Notes: generated by a model not told the origin, from the letters alone. Counted from the first letter of the stretch, positions 1-7,311 are shown. The stretch is DNA of 12,779 bases from Pseudomonadota bacterium (GCA_023444445.1 JAEXMK010000148.1:1-12779), one strand, 5' to 3'. Translations and numbers: made by a program.

Positions 1-2
1 CC

Positions 3-119
3 TATGCCCAGCGCAAGGGCATCGAATACCGTGTCATCTTGCCGAAGGAAGCAACCCGCAAGGTGGTTTCCTACACCGACAATTTCCGTTTCAACCGCAC
101 CCAGCCCTGGACGCACTGA
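3..119 (+). CDS. C-terminal fragment of an unidentified protein
   Basis: The third forward frame is open from the window edge to a TGA at 117-119 and gives 38 residues ending in NRTQPWTH. The fragment is rich in basic and aromatic residues, and its codons look like those of neighbouring genes (mostly C or G in third position), which favours this frame over the other two. I do not recognise the family from the tail alone. A hairpin with arms TGCCGG (141-146) and CCGGCA (159-164) lies between the stop and the tRNA. It has no T-run, so it is not a convincing terminator. The start of the gene lies outside the window. Confidence 0.6.
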   Translation, partial: YAQRKGIEYRVILPKEATRKVVSYTDNFRFNRTQPWTH

Positions 120-168
120 AACACGCTCATTGAAGATTTCTGCCGGAGCATCCATTGCCCGGCATGAC

Positions 169-245
169 GGCCCCTTAGCTCAACTGGATAGAGCAACTGC
201 CTTCTAAGCAGTAGGTCGCAGGTTCGAGTCCTGCAGGGGTCGCCA
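169..245 (+). tRNA. tRNA-Arg (anticodon UCU)
   Basis: A full cloverleaf of 77 bases can be folded by eye. The acceptor arm GGCCCCU (169-175) pairs with AGGGGUC (235-241), with one G-U pair. The D arm is GCUC/GAGC. The anticodon stem ACUGC/GCAGU (196-200, 208-212) encloses the loop CUUCUAA with anticodon UCU at 203-205. The T arm is GCAGG/CCUGC around UUCGAGU. The discriminator G at 242 is followed by an encoded CCA (243-245). It decodes AGA and AGG, rare arginine codons in GC-rich rhizobia. The next gene converges on it and ends 23 bases away. Confidence 0.97.
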
Positions 246-268
246 CCTTCCCTCAGAAGCGACAAAAT

Positions 269-1063
269 TCATTGCGCTGCCGGTATCCAGATTGCGGACG
301 TCTGGTCGCCATAGGGGATCGCATCGCCCTCCAAAACACAGATGCCAATCCAGGCGCAAACAACTGCATCCATCATGTCTTCAAAGGCCTTCATCTCCCA
401 TGTTCGCGCGCCGATGGGGGGAATCGTGAGAGCATCGGCGACATTGCCAATGCGGGCATCGAGATGCGCCACAATCGAACGCCAGACTTCAACCAGTTTC
501 GTGCGCCGAACGGGAATGGTGTCTGATCGCCAATAGCTGCCGATCTTCGAGTGTTTATAGGGGAGCCGCTTCTCCGATTGCGTCAGCTCAACCAATGCGG
601 GGTGGGGATAGACCTCAAGCAGACCGCGCTCGCGGACCTCCGTCGTCAGGAGTGGATATCCTGCGTGTTCGAAAGAGATTTTGAGATCGTCGCTTATCTT
701 GCCCGGCCTTAGAGCATTCGGGGTGTGCGTACCGCAATGGCGGGCACCATAAGCCGAGGAAACCCTGTTGTCCGATACGCGTCGAGCCGTTATCGGGGCA
801 TGTGAAAGCGGCATATCAACCGCGACGAGGTTGACCTTGCATCCGCCAAGCGCTTCGGCGGCGTCCAGAAGTTTTGTTGCCTGTGCAACCGAACCACGAG
901 GGCGGTCACTACGGGCCGACGCCTCGTATTGTCGTGCAAGAAAATGATCGTAAGAGGGGGCAACCGCGCGCAGCAGCCAGCATGAGCCATCATTGACAAC
1001 CAGTGCGACGCCGGTCGGTTCGGTCGCCGTCCAGGCGGCGTCAATTCCCAATATCGCCCTCAT
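269..1063 (-). CDS. DUF429 family protein (RNase H-like fold)
   Basis: This 264-residue protein shows the pattern of the DUF429 family, which is predicted to have an RNase H-like nuclease fold; no activity is established. Visible motifs are GIDAAW (residues 6-11), VAVDMPLS (80-87), LEVYPHPAL (149-157), KAFEDMMDAVVCAWIG (225-240) and a C-terminal GDQTSAIWIP. Acidic residues D8, D83, E150 and D229 or D232 could form a metal site; this is inference from the fold. No signal peptide or membrane segment is seen, so it is likely cytoplasmic. The ATG at 1063 follows GGACGTGG, a weak ribosome site. A 51-codon membrane-protein gene lies 36 bases upstream on the same strand, so the two may share a transcript. 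The gene converges on tRNA-Arg. Confidence 0.85.
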   Translation of the reverse strand: MRAILGIDAAWTATEPTGVALVVNDGSCWLLRAVAPSYDHFLARQYEASARSDRPRGSVAQATKLLDAAEALGGCKVNLVAVDMPLSHAPITARRVSDNRVSSAYGARHCGTHTPNALRPGKISDDLKISFEHAGYPLLTTEVRERGLLEVYPHPALVELTQSEKRLPYKHSKIGSYWRSDTIPVRRTKLVEVWRSIVAHLDARIGNVADALTIPPIGARTWEMKAFEDMMDAVVCAWIGICVLEGDAIPYGDQTSAIWIPAAQ

Positions 1064-1099
1064 ACACCACGTCCGGATTCCGTCGCACGCGGGATCGCG

Positions 1100-1255
1100 T
1101 CACCCCTGCCCTACAAACGAAAAATAACCCCACGCAGCCACGAAGAACGCGATCACGGCCACGATCGTCAGGGCCTTCTTCGCTTTTGGCCCCATTGGTT
1201 CGCGTGGCTTCTTCGGCGGCACCGGTTTGCGGAACTTCACCACGTTGTCGTTCAT
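1100..1255 (-). CDS. Small single-pass membrane protein (51 aa)
   Basis: This short gene is below common ORF-length cut-offs. The ATG at 1255 follows AGGA with a 10-base spacer, and the frame ends at TGA (1100-1102). The product begins MNDNVVKFRKPVPPKKPREP: a basic, proline-rich N-terminus with KAKK at residues 24-27. One hydrophobic segment follows at about residues 28-48 (ALTIVAVIAFFVAAWGYFSF), then a very short tail. By the positive-inside rule the N-terminus should be cytoplasmic. The clean division into basic tail and membrane helix, the good third-position GC and the usable ribosome site argue for a real gene. I recall similar short proteins in Rhizobiaceae but know of no function. It may be cotranscribed with the DUF429 gene 36 bases downstream. 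Confidence 0.72.
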   Translation of the reverse strand: MNDNVVKFRKPVPPKKPREPMGPKAKKALTIVAVIAFFVAAWGYFSFVGQG

Positions 1256-1493
1256 TTCATCATCGTCCTGAATGTCGCTGCTGAAACCTCTGCCGCATCG
1301 GTGGCATCGGTCTTTCCAATTCCTATCTTTAGCAGACCAGAACTATCATAAATATTACCAAGTTTTCACTTCACCCTTGAGGCAAGCTATGTCACTTCCC
1401 ACAATCAGAGGAATACAACGGCGACAGATGGACGGACAAACCGCAGAGCGGAAACAACCCTCTGTGGCATTTTGAAATTTGCGAGTGACGAGA
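1256..1493. other. Divergent intergenic region
   Basis: These 238 bases separate the leftward small membrane-protein gene from the rightward adaptor gene and must hold promoters for one or both. The stretch 1320-1375 is AT-rich and carries -10-like strings on the minus strand (TAATAT, TATGAT), but I find no convincing -35 partner on either strand. A short direct repeat of GCATCGGT lies at 1295-1302 and 1304-1311. Just ahead of the adaptor gene an 8-bp hairpin (CCGCAGAG at 1441-1448, CTCTGTGG at 1460-1467, one G-T pair, 11-base loop) lies in the probable 5' leader. A 67-codon frame at 1272-1475 has atypical composition and I treat it as chance. Confidence 0.5.
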
Positions 1494-2792
1494 ATGAATG
1501 ACGCCAATGGCAATGGCCGCGACACACCAGACAGCCAGCCCGATCTGCGTGAGATTCTGGGAACGAACCGAAACGGCAGGAAGAAGAAATCGCGCCGCTA
1601 TCTTTATGCGGCCGCCTTCCTCGTGCTGGTTGGCGGTGGCCTTGGTTATTATTACCAGTCGCGCGCCGCAGGCGTTGCTTATAACTACACGACGGAAGCC
1701 GCGCGTCAGGGCGATCTCTCGGTCATCGTCACCTCCACCGGCTCCGTTCAGCCGACGGATCAGGTCGATATATCAAGCGAATTGTCCGGCACGGTACGCA
1801 AGGTCAACGTCACCTATAATACCCCGGTCAAGGCTGGAGACGTTTTGGCGGAGCTGGATACCAACAAGCTGGAGGCCGACGTCCAGAGCGCCCGTGCCAA
1901 GCTAGCCTCCGCCAAAGCCAATGTGCTGAAGGCGCGCGCCGATCTCGGCTCGGCAAAGACGTCCATGGAGCGCCTGCGATCCCTGGTGCAGAACCGTGTG
2001 TCCAGCCAGCAGGATCTGGATGCGGCACAGTTCACCCACGATGCCGCCGCTGCGACGCTGGAGGTAAATGAGGCAACCGTGCTTTCGGCGGAGGCGGATC
2101 TGCGGCTCGCCGAGGTCAATCTCGGCAAGGCCAAGATCGTCTCACCCATCGATGGCGTCATCCTCACCCGCAGCGTAGACCCCGGCGCCACCGTCGCCTC
2201 CTCGCTGAACGCGCCGGTTCTCTTCACCATCGCCGGCGATCTGCGCCACATGGAATTGCAGGTTTCGGTTGATGAGGCCGATGTCGGCAAGGTCGAGACC
2301 GGGCAGAAAGCCACCTTCAACGTCGATGCCTATCCTGACCGTAGTTTTCCGGCCGAGATAGAAACCGTTCGTTTCGCCTCTGAAACCGTTTCCAACGTTG
2401 TGACCTACAAGGGCATCTTGACGGTCGACAATGCGGAGCTGCTGCTGCGCCCCGGCATGACGGCGACGGCCAATATCGTCGTCGAGGAAATCAAGGACAC
2501 GCTGCTGGTGCCGAATTCGGCACTGCGATATACGCCGCCGCGCGAATCCGCCTCCCGTGGCGGCGGGCTGATGAGCCTGTTCCGCCCTCCCCGCATGGGC
2601 CGATCGCAGGGCCGCGACGCCGCGAAGGCGGTGACGGGTAAACGAACGGTATGGGTGCTGCGCAACAACAATCCGGTCTCCGTCGCCATCGAAACCGGCT
2701 CCACAGATGGTCAGCATACCGTGGTGAAATCGGGCGAACTGAAAGTCGATGACCAGGTGATTACCGACGCAACGGCCCGCAACGCCGGTTGA
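1494..2792 (+). CDS. MacA-like periplasmic adaptor subunit (HlyD family)
   Basis: This is the membrane-fusion subunit of a tripartite ABC exporter, anchored in the inner membrane and reaching into the periplasm toward an outer-membrane channel. The 432 residues show a basic cytoplasmic N-terminus (KKKSRR near 30-35), a membrane anchor (about 36-55) and a biotinyl-lipoyl half (94-125). An Ala/Lys-rich coiled-coil hairpin follows (about 126-208), then the second lipoyl half (KIVSPIDGVILTRSVDPGATV, 214-234), a beta-barrel (250-330) and a membrane-proximal domain. An Arg/Gly-rich insert (about 348-383) interrupts the last domain. There is no lipobox, so the anchor is a helix. The ATG at 1494 is preferred over upstream TTG (1479) and GTG (1485) codons, though its ribosome site is weak. 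It belongs with the ABC genes 14 bases downstream. Substrate is unknown; macrolide naming would be by homology only. Confidence 0.88.
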   Translation: MNDANGNGRDTPDSQPDLREILGTNRNGRKKKSRRYLYAAAFLVLVGGGLGYYYQSRAAGVAYNYTTEAARQGDLSVIVTSTGSVQPTDQVDISSELSGTVRKVNVTYNTPVKAGDVLAELDTNKLEADVQSARAKLASAKANVLKARADLGSAKTSMERLRSLVQNRVSSQQDLDAAQFTHDAAAATLEVNEATVLSAEADLRLAEVNLGKAKIVSPIDGVILTRSVDPGATVASSLNAPVLFTIAGDLRHMELQVSVDEADVGKVETGQKATFNVDAYPDRSFPAEIETVRFASETVSNVVTYKGILTVDNAELLLRPGMTATANIVVEEIKDTLLVPNSALRYTPPRESASRGGGLMSLFRPPRMGRSQGRDAAKAVTGKRTVWVLRNNNPVSVAIETGSTDGQHTVVKSGELKVDDQVITDATARNAG

Positions 2793-2806
2793 CGCAGGAG
2801 AACCGC

Positions 2807-3526
2807 ATGCAACAGCCGCCGCTCATCGAATTTCGCGATGTCGTCAAGCAATATGGACGCGGCGAAGCGACGATTCGTGCGCTCGATGGCGTCAGCCTTT
2901 CCATTCGTGAAAAGGAATTCGTCGCCATCATGGGTCCATCAGGCTCCGGCAAATCCACTTCGATGAACATCATCGGCTGCCTGGATGTGCCAACAGCTGG
3001 CGAATATCTTTTTCAGGGCGTGCCGACCAGCGGCTTCGACAATGAGCACCTGACGCTGCTGCGCCGTCACATGCTGGGTTTCGTGTTTCAGGGCTTCAAT
3101 CTTCTCTCCCGCACCTCGGCGGTGGAAAATGTCGAGTTGCCACTGGTCTATCGCGGCATGAAGGCCTCGGAACGGCGCGAGCGCGCCATGGAGGCGCTGG
3201 CGCAGGTGGGACTGAAGGGCCGCGAGGATCACACCACGCAGGAGCTTTCCGGCGGCCAGCAGCAGCGTGTGGCCATTGCACGCGCCATCGTCACCCGCCC
3301 CGCTCTGCTTCTGGCTGACGAACCGACCGGCAATCTCGATACGAAGACCAGCAACGAGATCATGGATCTGATCACCGCGCTCAACCGCGACAGAGGCATC
3401 ACCGTCGTCATGGTTACCCATGAAGAGGATATCGCCGCCCATGCGGGACGCCTGCTGCGTTTCGTCGATGGCCACCTCGCCTCCGATAGCGCAGCAGATA
3501 AAAAGGAGACATCCGATGTTCTTTGA
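2807..3526 (+). CDS. ABC transporter ATPase, MacB/LolD type
   Basis: This is the ATP-hydrolysing subunit of the exporter. The 239 residues carry Walker A GPSGSGKST (43-51), a Q-loop at Q95 (FQGFNLL), the signature LSGGQQQR (147-154), Walker B LLLADE (167-172), a D-loop (NLD, 176-178) and the switch histidine H205 (VTHEED). The phrases IMGPSGSGKST and ADEPTGNLD are characteristic of the MacB/LolD/FtsE subgroup that drives mechanotransmission exporters. The start is set by AGGAG at 2796-2800, six bases before ATG 2807. The upstream TTG at 2789 overlaps the adaptor's stop and lacks this spacing. The stop overlaps the permease start by 11 bases, indicating translational coupling. E. coli MacB carries this domain fused to the permease; here it is a separate protein, as in Bacillus YknY. 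Confidence 0.93.
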   Translation: MQQPPLIEFRDVVKQYGRGEATIRALDGVSLSIREKEFVAIMGPSGSGKSTSMNIIGCLDVPTAGEYLFQGVPTSGFDNEHLTLLRRHMLGFVFQGFNLLSRTSAVENVELPLVYRGMKASERRERAMEALAQVGLKGREDHTTQELSGGQQQRVAIARAIVTRPALLLADEPTGNLDTKTSNEIMDLITALNRDRGITVVMVTHEEDIAAHAGRLLRFVDGHLASDSAADKKETSDVL

Positions 3527-4724
3527 AACGTCGCGTCTTGCGCTGCGCGCCATCAGCCGCAACATCTTACGCTCCTTCCTCACCGTGCTCGGCGTCGTCA
3601 TCGGTGTGGCCGCCGTCATCGCCATGGTCACCATCGGCAACGGCACCACGGAACAGGTGAAATCCGAACTGTCGCGGCTCGGCACCAACATGCTGTTCGT
3701 GCGCCCTGGCCAGTTTGGCCCCGGAAGGGCAAGCACCGAGGCCAAGCGCTTCGATGATCGCGATGTCGAGGCCATCCGCAACCAGATATCAGGCATCCGC
3801 GCCGTCGCGCCGCAAAACCGCAGCTCTGCGGCAACCGTCATTTTTGGCGGCAAGAACCACCAGACGAGCGTCATCGGCACCACCAATGATTATCTGATCG
3901 CCCAGGACTGGACGATCGCGCTGGGTCGTGACTTCCAGCCCGCCGAAGATCGCGGCGGCCAGATCGGCTGCATCATCGGCGAAACCGTGCGTCAGGAACT
4001 GTTTGGAGCGGAAAACCCTGTGGGGCAGACGATCCGCGTCAGCAACATCTCCTGCCCCGTCATCGGTGTGCTGGCGAGAAAAGGCCAGTCCGGCCTCGGC
4101 GACGATCAGGACGACACCATCATCATGCCGCTCAAAATCCACCAGCGACGCATCGGCGGCACCACCACCATCTCCTCGATCATGGTTTCGGCGCAGGATG
4201 GCGTTTCCACCGCCAAGGTGCAGAGCGACTTGCAGAACCTGCTGCGCGAACGCCGCCGCATCAACATCGGCCGCGAGGATGATTTCACTGTCAACGACAT
4301 GACGCAGATCGCCTCGGCCATGACCGGCACGACGACGCTGCTGACCGGGCTTCTCGGCGCGGTAGCGGCCGTCAGCCTGCTGGTCGGCGGTATCGGCATC
4401 ATGAACATCATGCTGGTTTCGGTAACGGAACGCACCCGTGAGATCGGCATTCGCCTTGCCATCGGCGCGCTGGAAAAACAGGTGCTGACCCAGTTTCTGG
4501 TGGAAGCGGTCATGCTGTCGGCCTTCGGCGGCATCGTCGGCATCCTCACCGGCCTCGGCCTTGCTTATGCCGTTGTGGGTTATCTCAATGTGCCCTTCGT
4601 CACCAGCCCGTCCATCATCTTCCTCGCCTTCGCCTTTTCGGCGGCCATCGGGGTGATATTCGGCTATTTTCCCGCGCGGCGGGCGGCGAGCCTGAGCCCT
4701 ATCGAAGCCCTGAGACACGAGTGA
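3516..4724 (+). CDS. ABC transporter permease, MacB/FtsX type
   Basis: This is the membrane subunit of the exporter. The 402 residues follow the MacB permease layout: one helix near the N-terminus (about 20-42), a periplasmic domain of roughly 230 residues (about 43-270), then three helices (about 272-298, 330-357, 365-386). Family motifs include LRSFLTVLGVVIGVAAVI, the coupling stretch SVTERTREIGIRLAIGA (302-318) and the C-terminal PARRAASLSPIEALRHE. These permeases move periplasmic substrate through the adaptor by conformational change rather than across the inner membrane. ATG 3516 follows AAGGAG (3503-3508) with seven bases between; the longer upstream frame lies inside the ATPase gene and is not used. 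No TolC-type channel is encoded nearby, so one encoded elsewhere is presumably shared. Confidence 0.92.
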   Translation: MFFETSRLALRAISRNILRSFLTVLGVVIGVAAVIAMVTIGNGTTEQVKSELSRLGTNMLFVRPGQFGPGRASTEAKRFDDRDVEAIRNQISGIRAVAPQNRSSAATVIFGGKNHQTSVIGTTNDYLIAQDWTIALGRDFQPAEDRGGQIGCIIGETVRQELFGAENPVGQTIRVSNISCPVIGVLARKGQSGLGDDQDDTIIMPLKIHQRRIGGTTTISSIMVSAQDGVSTAKVQSDLQNLLRERRRINIGREDDFTVNDMTQIASAMTGTTTLLTGLLGAVAAVSLLVGGIGIMNIMLVSVTERTREIGIRLAIGALEKQVLTQFLVEAVMLSAFGGIVGILTGLGLAYAVVGYLNVPFVTSPSIIFLAFAFSAAIGVIFGYFPARRAASLSPIEALRHE

Positions 4725-4730
4725 GACGAG

Positions 4731-4757
4731 CCGTCGAGGCTGCAATGGCCTCAACGG
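4731..4757 (+). terminator. Hairpin after the permease gene (weak terminator or processing site)
   Basis: CCGT-C-GAGGC (4731-4740) pairs with GCCTC-A-ACGG (4748-4757), giving nine pairs with one internal mismatch around the loop TGCAATG. It starts six bases after the permease stop. No T-run follows, so full termination is doubtful. It could reduce expression of the small gene downstream or protect the 3' end of the exporter message. Confidence 0.35.
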
Positions 4758-4786
4758 AAACGGTTCATGATTTACGGAGAGTTTAG

Positions 4787-5068
4787 ATGTTCAAATCGGT
4801 ATCGGATAGCGCCGCTGCCGCAGACGGCGGTTCGCTTGCGCTCTTCGTGGAACGAATTGACGGACAAACGGAACTGTTTGTGATCAATCGCTCCCTCGCG
4901 TCCCGCGGAACGCCCGACTACGACGAAGTCAGCTCTAGCCTTCGGCCACTTCGCGAGGAGGATTGCGGAAAGATTGCAGCAGCTCTCGAGCCGCTTTTGA
5001 AAACCACGCCATCGATTCATCCGCTGGCGGATTTTATCGATACGTTGAAACAGCAATCATCCCGCTGA
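4787..5068 (+). CDS. Hypothetical protein (93 aa)
   Basis: I do not recognise this family. The frame starts at ATG 4787 with GGAGAG at 4776-4781 in good position and encodes a soluble, mixed-charge protein of 93 residues with no membrane segment or signal peptide. Its central part reads ALFVERIDGQTELFVINRSL, which resembles alternating beta strands; the C-terminal half looks helical (REEDCGKIAAALEPLLKT). Codon use is less biased than in the exporter genes. An overlapping frame on the other strand (4772-5056) is also open but lacks a comparable ribosome site and has a less protein-like composition. It follows the permease by 62 bases containing a hairpin and converges on sufA, with 21 bases between stop codons. 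Whether it belongs to the exporter operon is unknown. Confidence 0.55.
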   Translation: MFKSVSDSAAAADGGSLALFVERIDGQTELFVINRSLASRGTPDYDEVSSSLRPLREEDCGKIAAALEPLLKTTPSIHPLADFIDTLKQQSSR

Positions 5069-5089
5069 TCGGAAAAATGGCGCAGCCTA

Positions 5090-5479
5090 TCAAACGCTGG
5101 CTTCAGCCTCGCGCTGTTTCGCAAGCGCCGCGAGATCCGCAGGCTTCAACTCAACCGATTCACCGCAGCCGCAGGCAGAGGTCTGGTTCGGATTGTTGAA
5201 GGTAAAACCGGAGCGCATCTTGGTCACTTCGAAATCCATCTGCGTACCGAGCAGATAAAGCACGGCGGAAGGCTGAACCCAGACTTTAGCGCCTTCGAAC
5301 TCTACCAGATCGTCCTTCGCATCCGGCTCGGTCACGAGGTCGATGGTATATTCCATGCCCGCGCAGCCGCCCTTCTTGATGCCGACACGCACGCCCTTGG
5401 CATCCGGTCCGGAATTTTCGACGATCGCCTTAACGCGCGAGGCCGCAGCCCCGGTCATGGTCATGATTGCAAAGCCCAT
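5090..5479 (-). CDS. sufA: SufA, A-type Fe-S carrier/scaffold (HesB/IscA family)
   Basis: SufA accepts Fe-S clusters assembled on SufBCD and passes them to target proteins in the cytoplasm. The protein has 129 residues with the three conserved cysteines of the family: C39 in KKGGCAGMEY and the C-terminal pair C103/C105 in SACGCGES. A helical extension (ADLAALAKQREAEASV) follows the CxC and is longer than in E. coli SufA. ATG 5479 is chosen because AAGGAG lies nine bases upstream. A TTG start seven codons earlier would overlap that site. It is the last gene of the suf operon, 105 bases after sufT, and this gap holds hairpins and a possible internal promoter. Downstream, a short T5 run (minus strand 5073-5077) has no real stem before it, so no terminator is evident. 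Confidence 0.93.
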   Translation of the reverse strand: MGFAIMTMTGAAASRVKAIVENSGPDAKGVRVGIKKGGCAGMEYTIDLVTEPDAKDDLVEFEGAKVWVQPSAVLYLLGTQMDFEVTKMRSGFTFNNPNQTSACGCGESVELKPADLAALAKQREAEASV

Positions 5480-5499
5480 GGGCCCATTCTCCTTCGACA

Positions 5500-5518
5500 A
5501 TCGAGTTCAAGGCTCGAT
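5500..5518 (-). promoter_or_regulatory. Leader hairpin with CCTTGAA loop, upstream of sufA
   Basis: On the transcribed strand the arms ATCGAG and CTCGAT form six perfect pairs around the seven-base loop CCTTGAA. The hairpin ends 20 bases before the sufA start codon, just ahead of the AAGGAG ribosome site. The same loop occurs in a hairpin before sufC and a close variant before sufB. The loop's CCTT is complementary to the AAGG of the ribosome site, so competition is conceivable. Function is inference. Confidence 0.35.
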
Positions 5519-5531
5519 GCTTATGGAATTC

Positions 5532-5560
5532 AATTTAAGTTCGCCCGACGATGTCATCAA
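5532..5560 (-). promoter_or_regulatory. Possible internal promoter for sufA
   Basis: On the minus strand TTGATG (5555-5560) and TAAATT (5532-5537) are separated by 17 bases in an AT-richer part of the sufT-sufA gap, 53 bases ahead of the sufA start. The -35 hexamer lies inside a perfect 7-bp hairpin (TGTCATC-CCTT-GATGACA, 5552-5569). Either reading, promoter or RNA hairpin, is possible. Support is limited to hexamer similarity. Confidence 0.25.
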
Positions 5561-5584
5561 GGGATGACACCAGTCAAAATCAAA

Positions 5585-5968
5585 TCAGTACCAGCCGACG
5601 GCGACCTGCGCTTCTTCCGACATGCGGTCCGGCGTCCACGGCGGATCGAAGGTCATCTCGACGGTAACACCGGAAACACCTTCGACGGCGCCAACGGCGT
5701 TCTCCACCCAGCCCGGCATTTCGCCGGCGACGGGGCAACCGGGTGCGGTCAGCGTCATGACGATCTTGACCATCCGGTCGTCTTCGATATCGATCTTGTA
5801 GACCAGCCCGAGCTCGAAGATATCAGCCGGAATTTCCGGGTCATACACGGTCTTCAGCGCCGCGATCACATCGTCGCTGAGGCGTGCAAGCTCATCCGGC
5901 GGAATGGTGGATACCTTTTCCTGAGCTTCGGTCGCATCCTGGGTTTTTGCAGTGGCATCGGCAGTCAT
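5585..5968 (-). CDS. sufT: SufT/SufX, SUF-associated DUF59 (MIP18-family) protein
   Basis: This 127-residue protein belongs to the DUF59/MIP18 family, whose members assist Fe-S protein maturation; the SUF-linked type is called SufT, and the Agrobacterium operon uses the name sufX. The domain covers about residues 30-127, with the signature DPEIPADIFELGLVYKI (43-59), the conserved TAPGCPVAGEMP holding cysteine C78, and the C-terminal FDPPWTPDRMSEEAQ. The first 25 residues are Ala/Thr/Glu-rich and probably disordered. ATG 5968 follows TTGAGG in the 35-base gap after sufS1. A frame extending upstream to 6136 would run deep into the sufS1 coding region and is rejected. The exact biochemical step is unsettled for the family. 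Confidence 0.9.
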   Translation of the reverse strand: MTADATAKTQDATEAQEKVSTIPPDELARLSDDVIAALKTVYDPEIPADIFELGLVYKIDIEDDRMVKIVMTLTAPGCPVAGEMPGWVENAVGAVEGVSGVTVEMTFDPPWTPDRMSEEAQVAVGWY

Positions 5969-6003
5969 GGTCTTAAACCTCAATCCTGATTTCAGCTGCG
6001 ATA

Positions 6004-7245
6004 TCAGGCGAAAAATTTGCGCGCATATTCCAGCGCCTCGACAAGAGAGTCTACTTCGGCGCGGGTATTGTAAAGGCCGAACGATGCCCGGCATGTGGAG
6101 GTGACGCCGAAGCGTTTCAAGAGCGGCATGGCGCAATGGGTGCCGGCCCGCACGGCAACGCCGCGCCGGTCGATCACCATCGAGACATCATGGGCATGAA
6201 TGCCCTCAAGCTCGAAGGAAAAAATGCCGCCCTTGTCAGGCGCATTGCCGATGATGCGCAGCGAATTGATCTCGCGCAGACGCTCTGCGGCATAGGCGGC
6301 AAGATCGGCCTCGTGTGCTGCAATCGCGGCGCGGCCGAGATTGTCCATGTAATCCAGCGCATAACCGAGGCCGATCGCCTGCACGATGGGCGGCGTGCCG
6401 GCTTCGAAACGATGCGGCGGCTCGTTATAGGTCACATTGTCTTCGGTAACGTCGAGGATCATCTCGCCGCCGCCCTGGAACGGCCGCATCTCGCGCAGCC
6501 GGTCTGCCTTGCCATAGAGCACGCCGATGCCCGAGGGGCCGTAAAGCTTGTGGCCGGTCATCACATACCAGTCGCAATCGATATCGCGCACATCCACCGG
6601 CATGTGAACCGCACCCTGCGATCCATCGATCAGCACCGGAATGCCACGTTCATGCGCGATGCGGCAGATTTCTTTCACCGGCACGATGGTACCGAGCGCA
6701 TTCGACATATGGGTGATGGCAACGAGCTTGGTGCGCTCCGTCAGGCTCTGCTCGAAAGCTTCGATATGAAATGCACCATCATCGTCAACCGGCACCCAGA
6801 TGAGCTTCGCACCCTGCCGCTCGCGGATGAAATGCCAAGGCACGATATTGGAATGATGCTCCATGATCGAGATGACGATCTCGTCGCCCTCACCGATCTT
6901 GGGCATGCCGTAACCATAGGCAACCGTATTGATCGCTTCGGTGGAGGATTTGGTGAAGACGATCTCGTCCACCGAACAAGCATTCAGGAAACGGCGCACT
7001 TTTTCGCGCGCCGCCTCATAGGCATCGGTTGCGGCATTGGAGAGGAAATGCAGGCCGCGATGCACATTGGCATATTCGTTCGCATAAGCATGCGAAACGG
7101 CGTCGATCACCACCTGCGGTTTTTGAGCGGACGCGCCATTGTCGAGATAGACCAGCGGCTTGCCATAGACCTCGCGCGACAGGATCGGGAAATCCCGGCG
7201 CACGGCTTCGATGTCATAAGGGGCCGCCATTGCGGTCTGGTCCAT
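6004..7245 (-). CDS. sufS: SufS, group II cysteine desulfurase (SufS1)
   Basis: SufS removes sulfur from L-cysteine using pyridoxal phosphate, yielding alanine and an enzyme persulfide for cluster assembly on SufBCD. The protein has 413 residues, the usual size. Key sites are visible: the PLP-binding lysine K233 in TGHKLYGP, H131 in MEHHSN stacking on the cofactor, D207 (LIDGSQ) and catalytic C371 in RAGTHCAMP. The RAGxHCA loop is that of group II (SufS/CsdA) enzymes, which normally need a sulfur acceptor such as SufE or SufU. Neither is encoded in this window. ATG 7245 has only a weak ribosome site; ATG at residue 6 is an alternative. Between it and sufD lie 165 bases containing a palindromic repeat. 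The same operon has a second desulfurase of another type as its first gene. Confidence 0.96.
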   Translation of the reverse strand: MDQTAMAAPYDIEAVRRDFPILSREVYGKPLVYLDNGASAQKPQVVIDAVSHAYANEYANVHRGLHFLSNAATDAYEAAREKVRRFLNACSVDEIVFTKSSTEAINTVAYGYGMPKIGEGDEIVISIMEHHSNIVPWHFIRERQGAKLIWVPVDDDGAFHIEAFEQSLTERTKLVAITHMSNALGTIVPVKEICRIAHERGIPVLIDGSQGAVHMPVDVRDIDCDWYVMTGHKLYGPSGIGVLYGKADRLREMRPFQGGGEMILDVTEDNVTYNEPPHRFEAGTPPIVQAIGLGYALDYMDNLGRAAIAAHEADLAAYAAERLREINSLRIIGNAPDKGGIFSFELEGIHAHDVSMVIDRRGVAVRAGTHCAMPLLKRFGVTSTCRASFGLYNTRAEVDSLVEALEYARKFFA

Positions 7246-7311
7246 TTCTCGGGCCCTTTCATGGTGCTCTTCTGGAGAGCTCCGGGTTTCGCACAGCGTA
7301 CCGCTGCTTCA

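Noticed and set aside
225..245. tRNA 3' end as a possible integration (att) site
   Set aside because: I found no second copy of the tRNA 3' end in the window and no integrase gene. The neighbouring genes look like ordinary chromosomal genes.
71..265. Reverse-strand 64-codon frame containing a PCRTRTCDLLLR-like stretch
   Set aside because: It is the antisense translation of tRNA-Arg, a well-known false protein. The cloverleaf is complete, so the frame is not a gene.
1441..1467. Hairpin before the adaptor gene as an intrinsic terminator
   Set aside because: It has one G-T pair and an 11-base loop, is followed only by a short T4, and no rightward gene ends upstream of it that would need a terminator.
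1272..1475. 67-codon forward frame in the divergent intergenic region
   Set aside because: It has no good ribosome site, AT-rich and untypical codon use, and it spans the region where promoters must lie.
5069..5089. Bidirectional terminator between the convergent 93-aa gene and sufA
   Set aside because: The 21-base gap has a T5 run on the minus strand but only a trivial GGC/GCC pairing before it, so no terminator can be supported.
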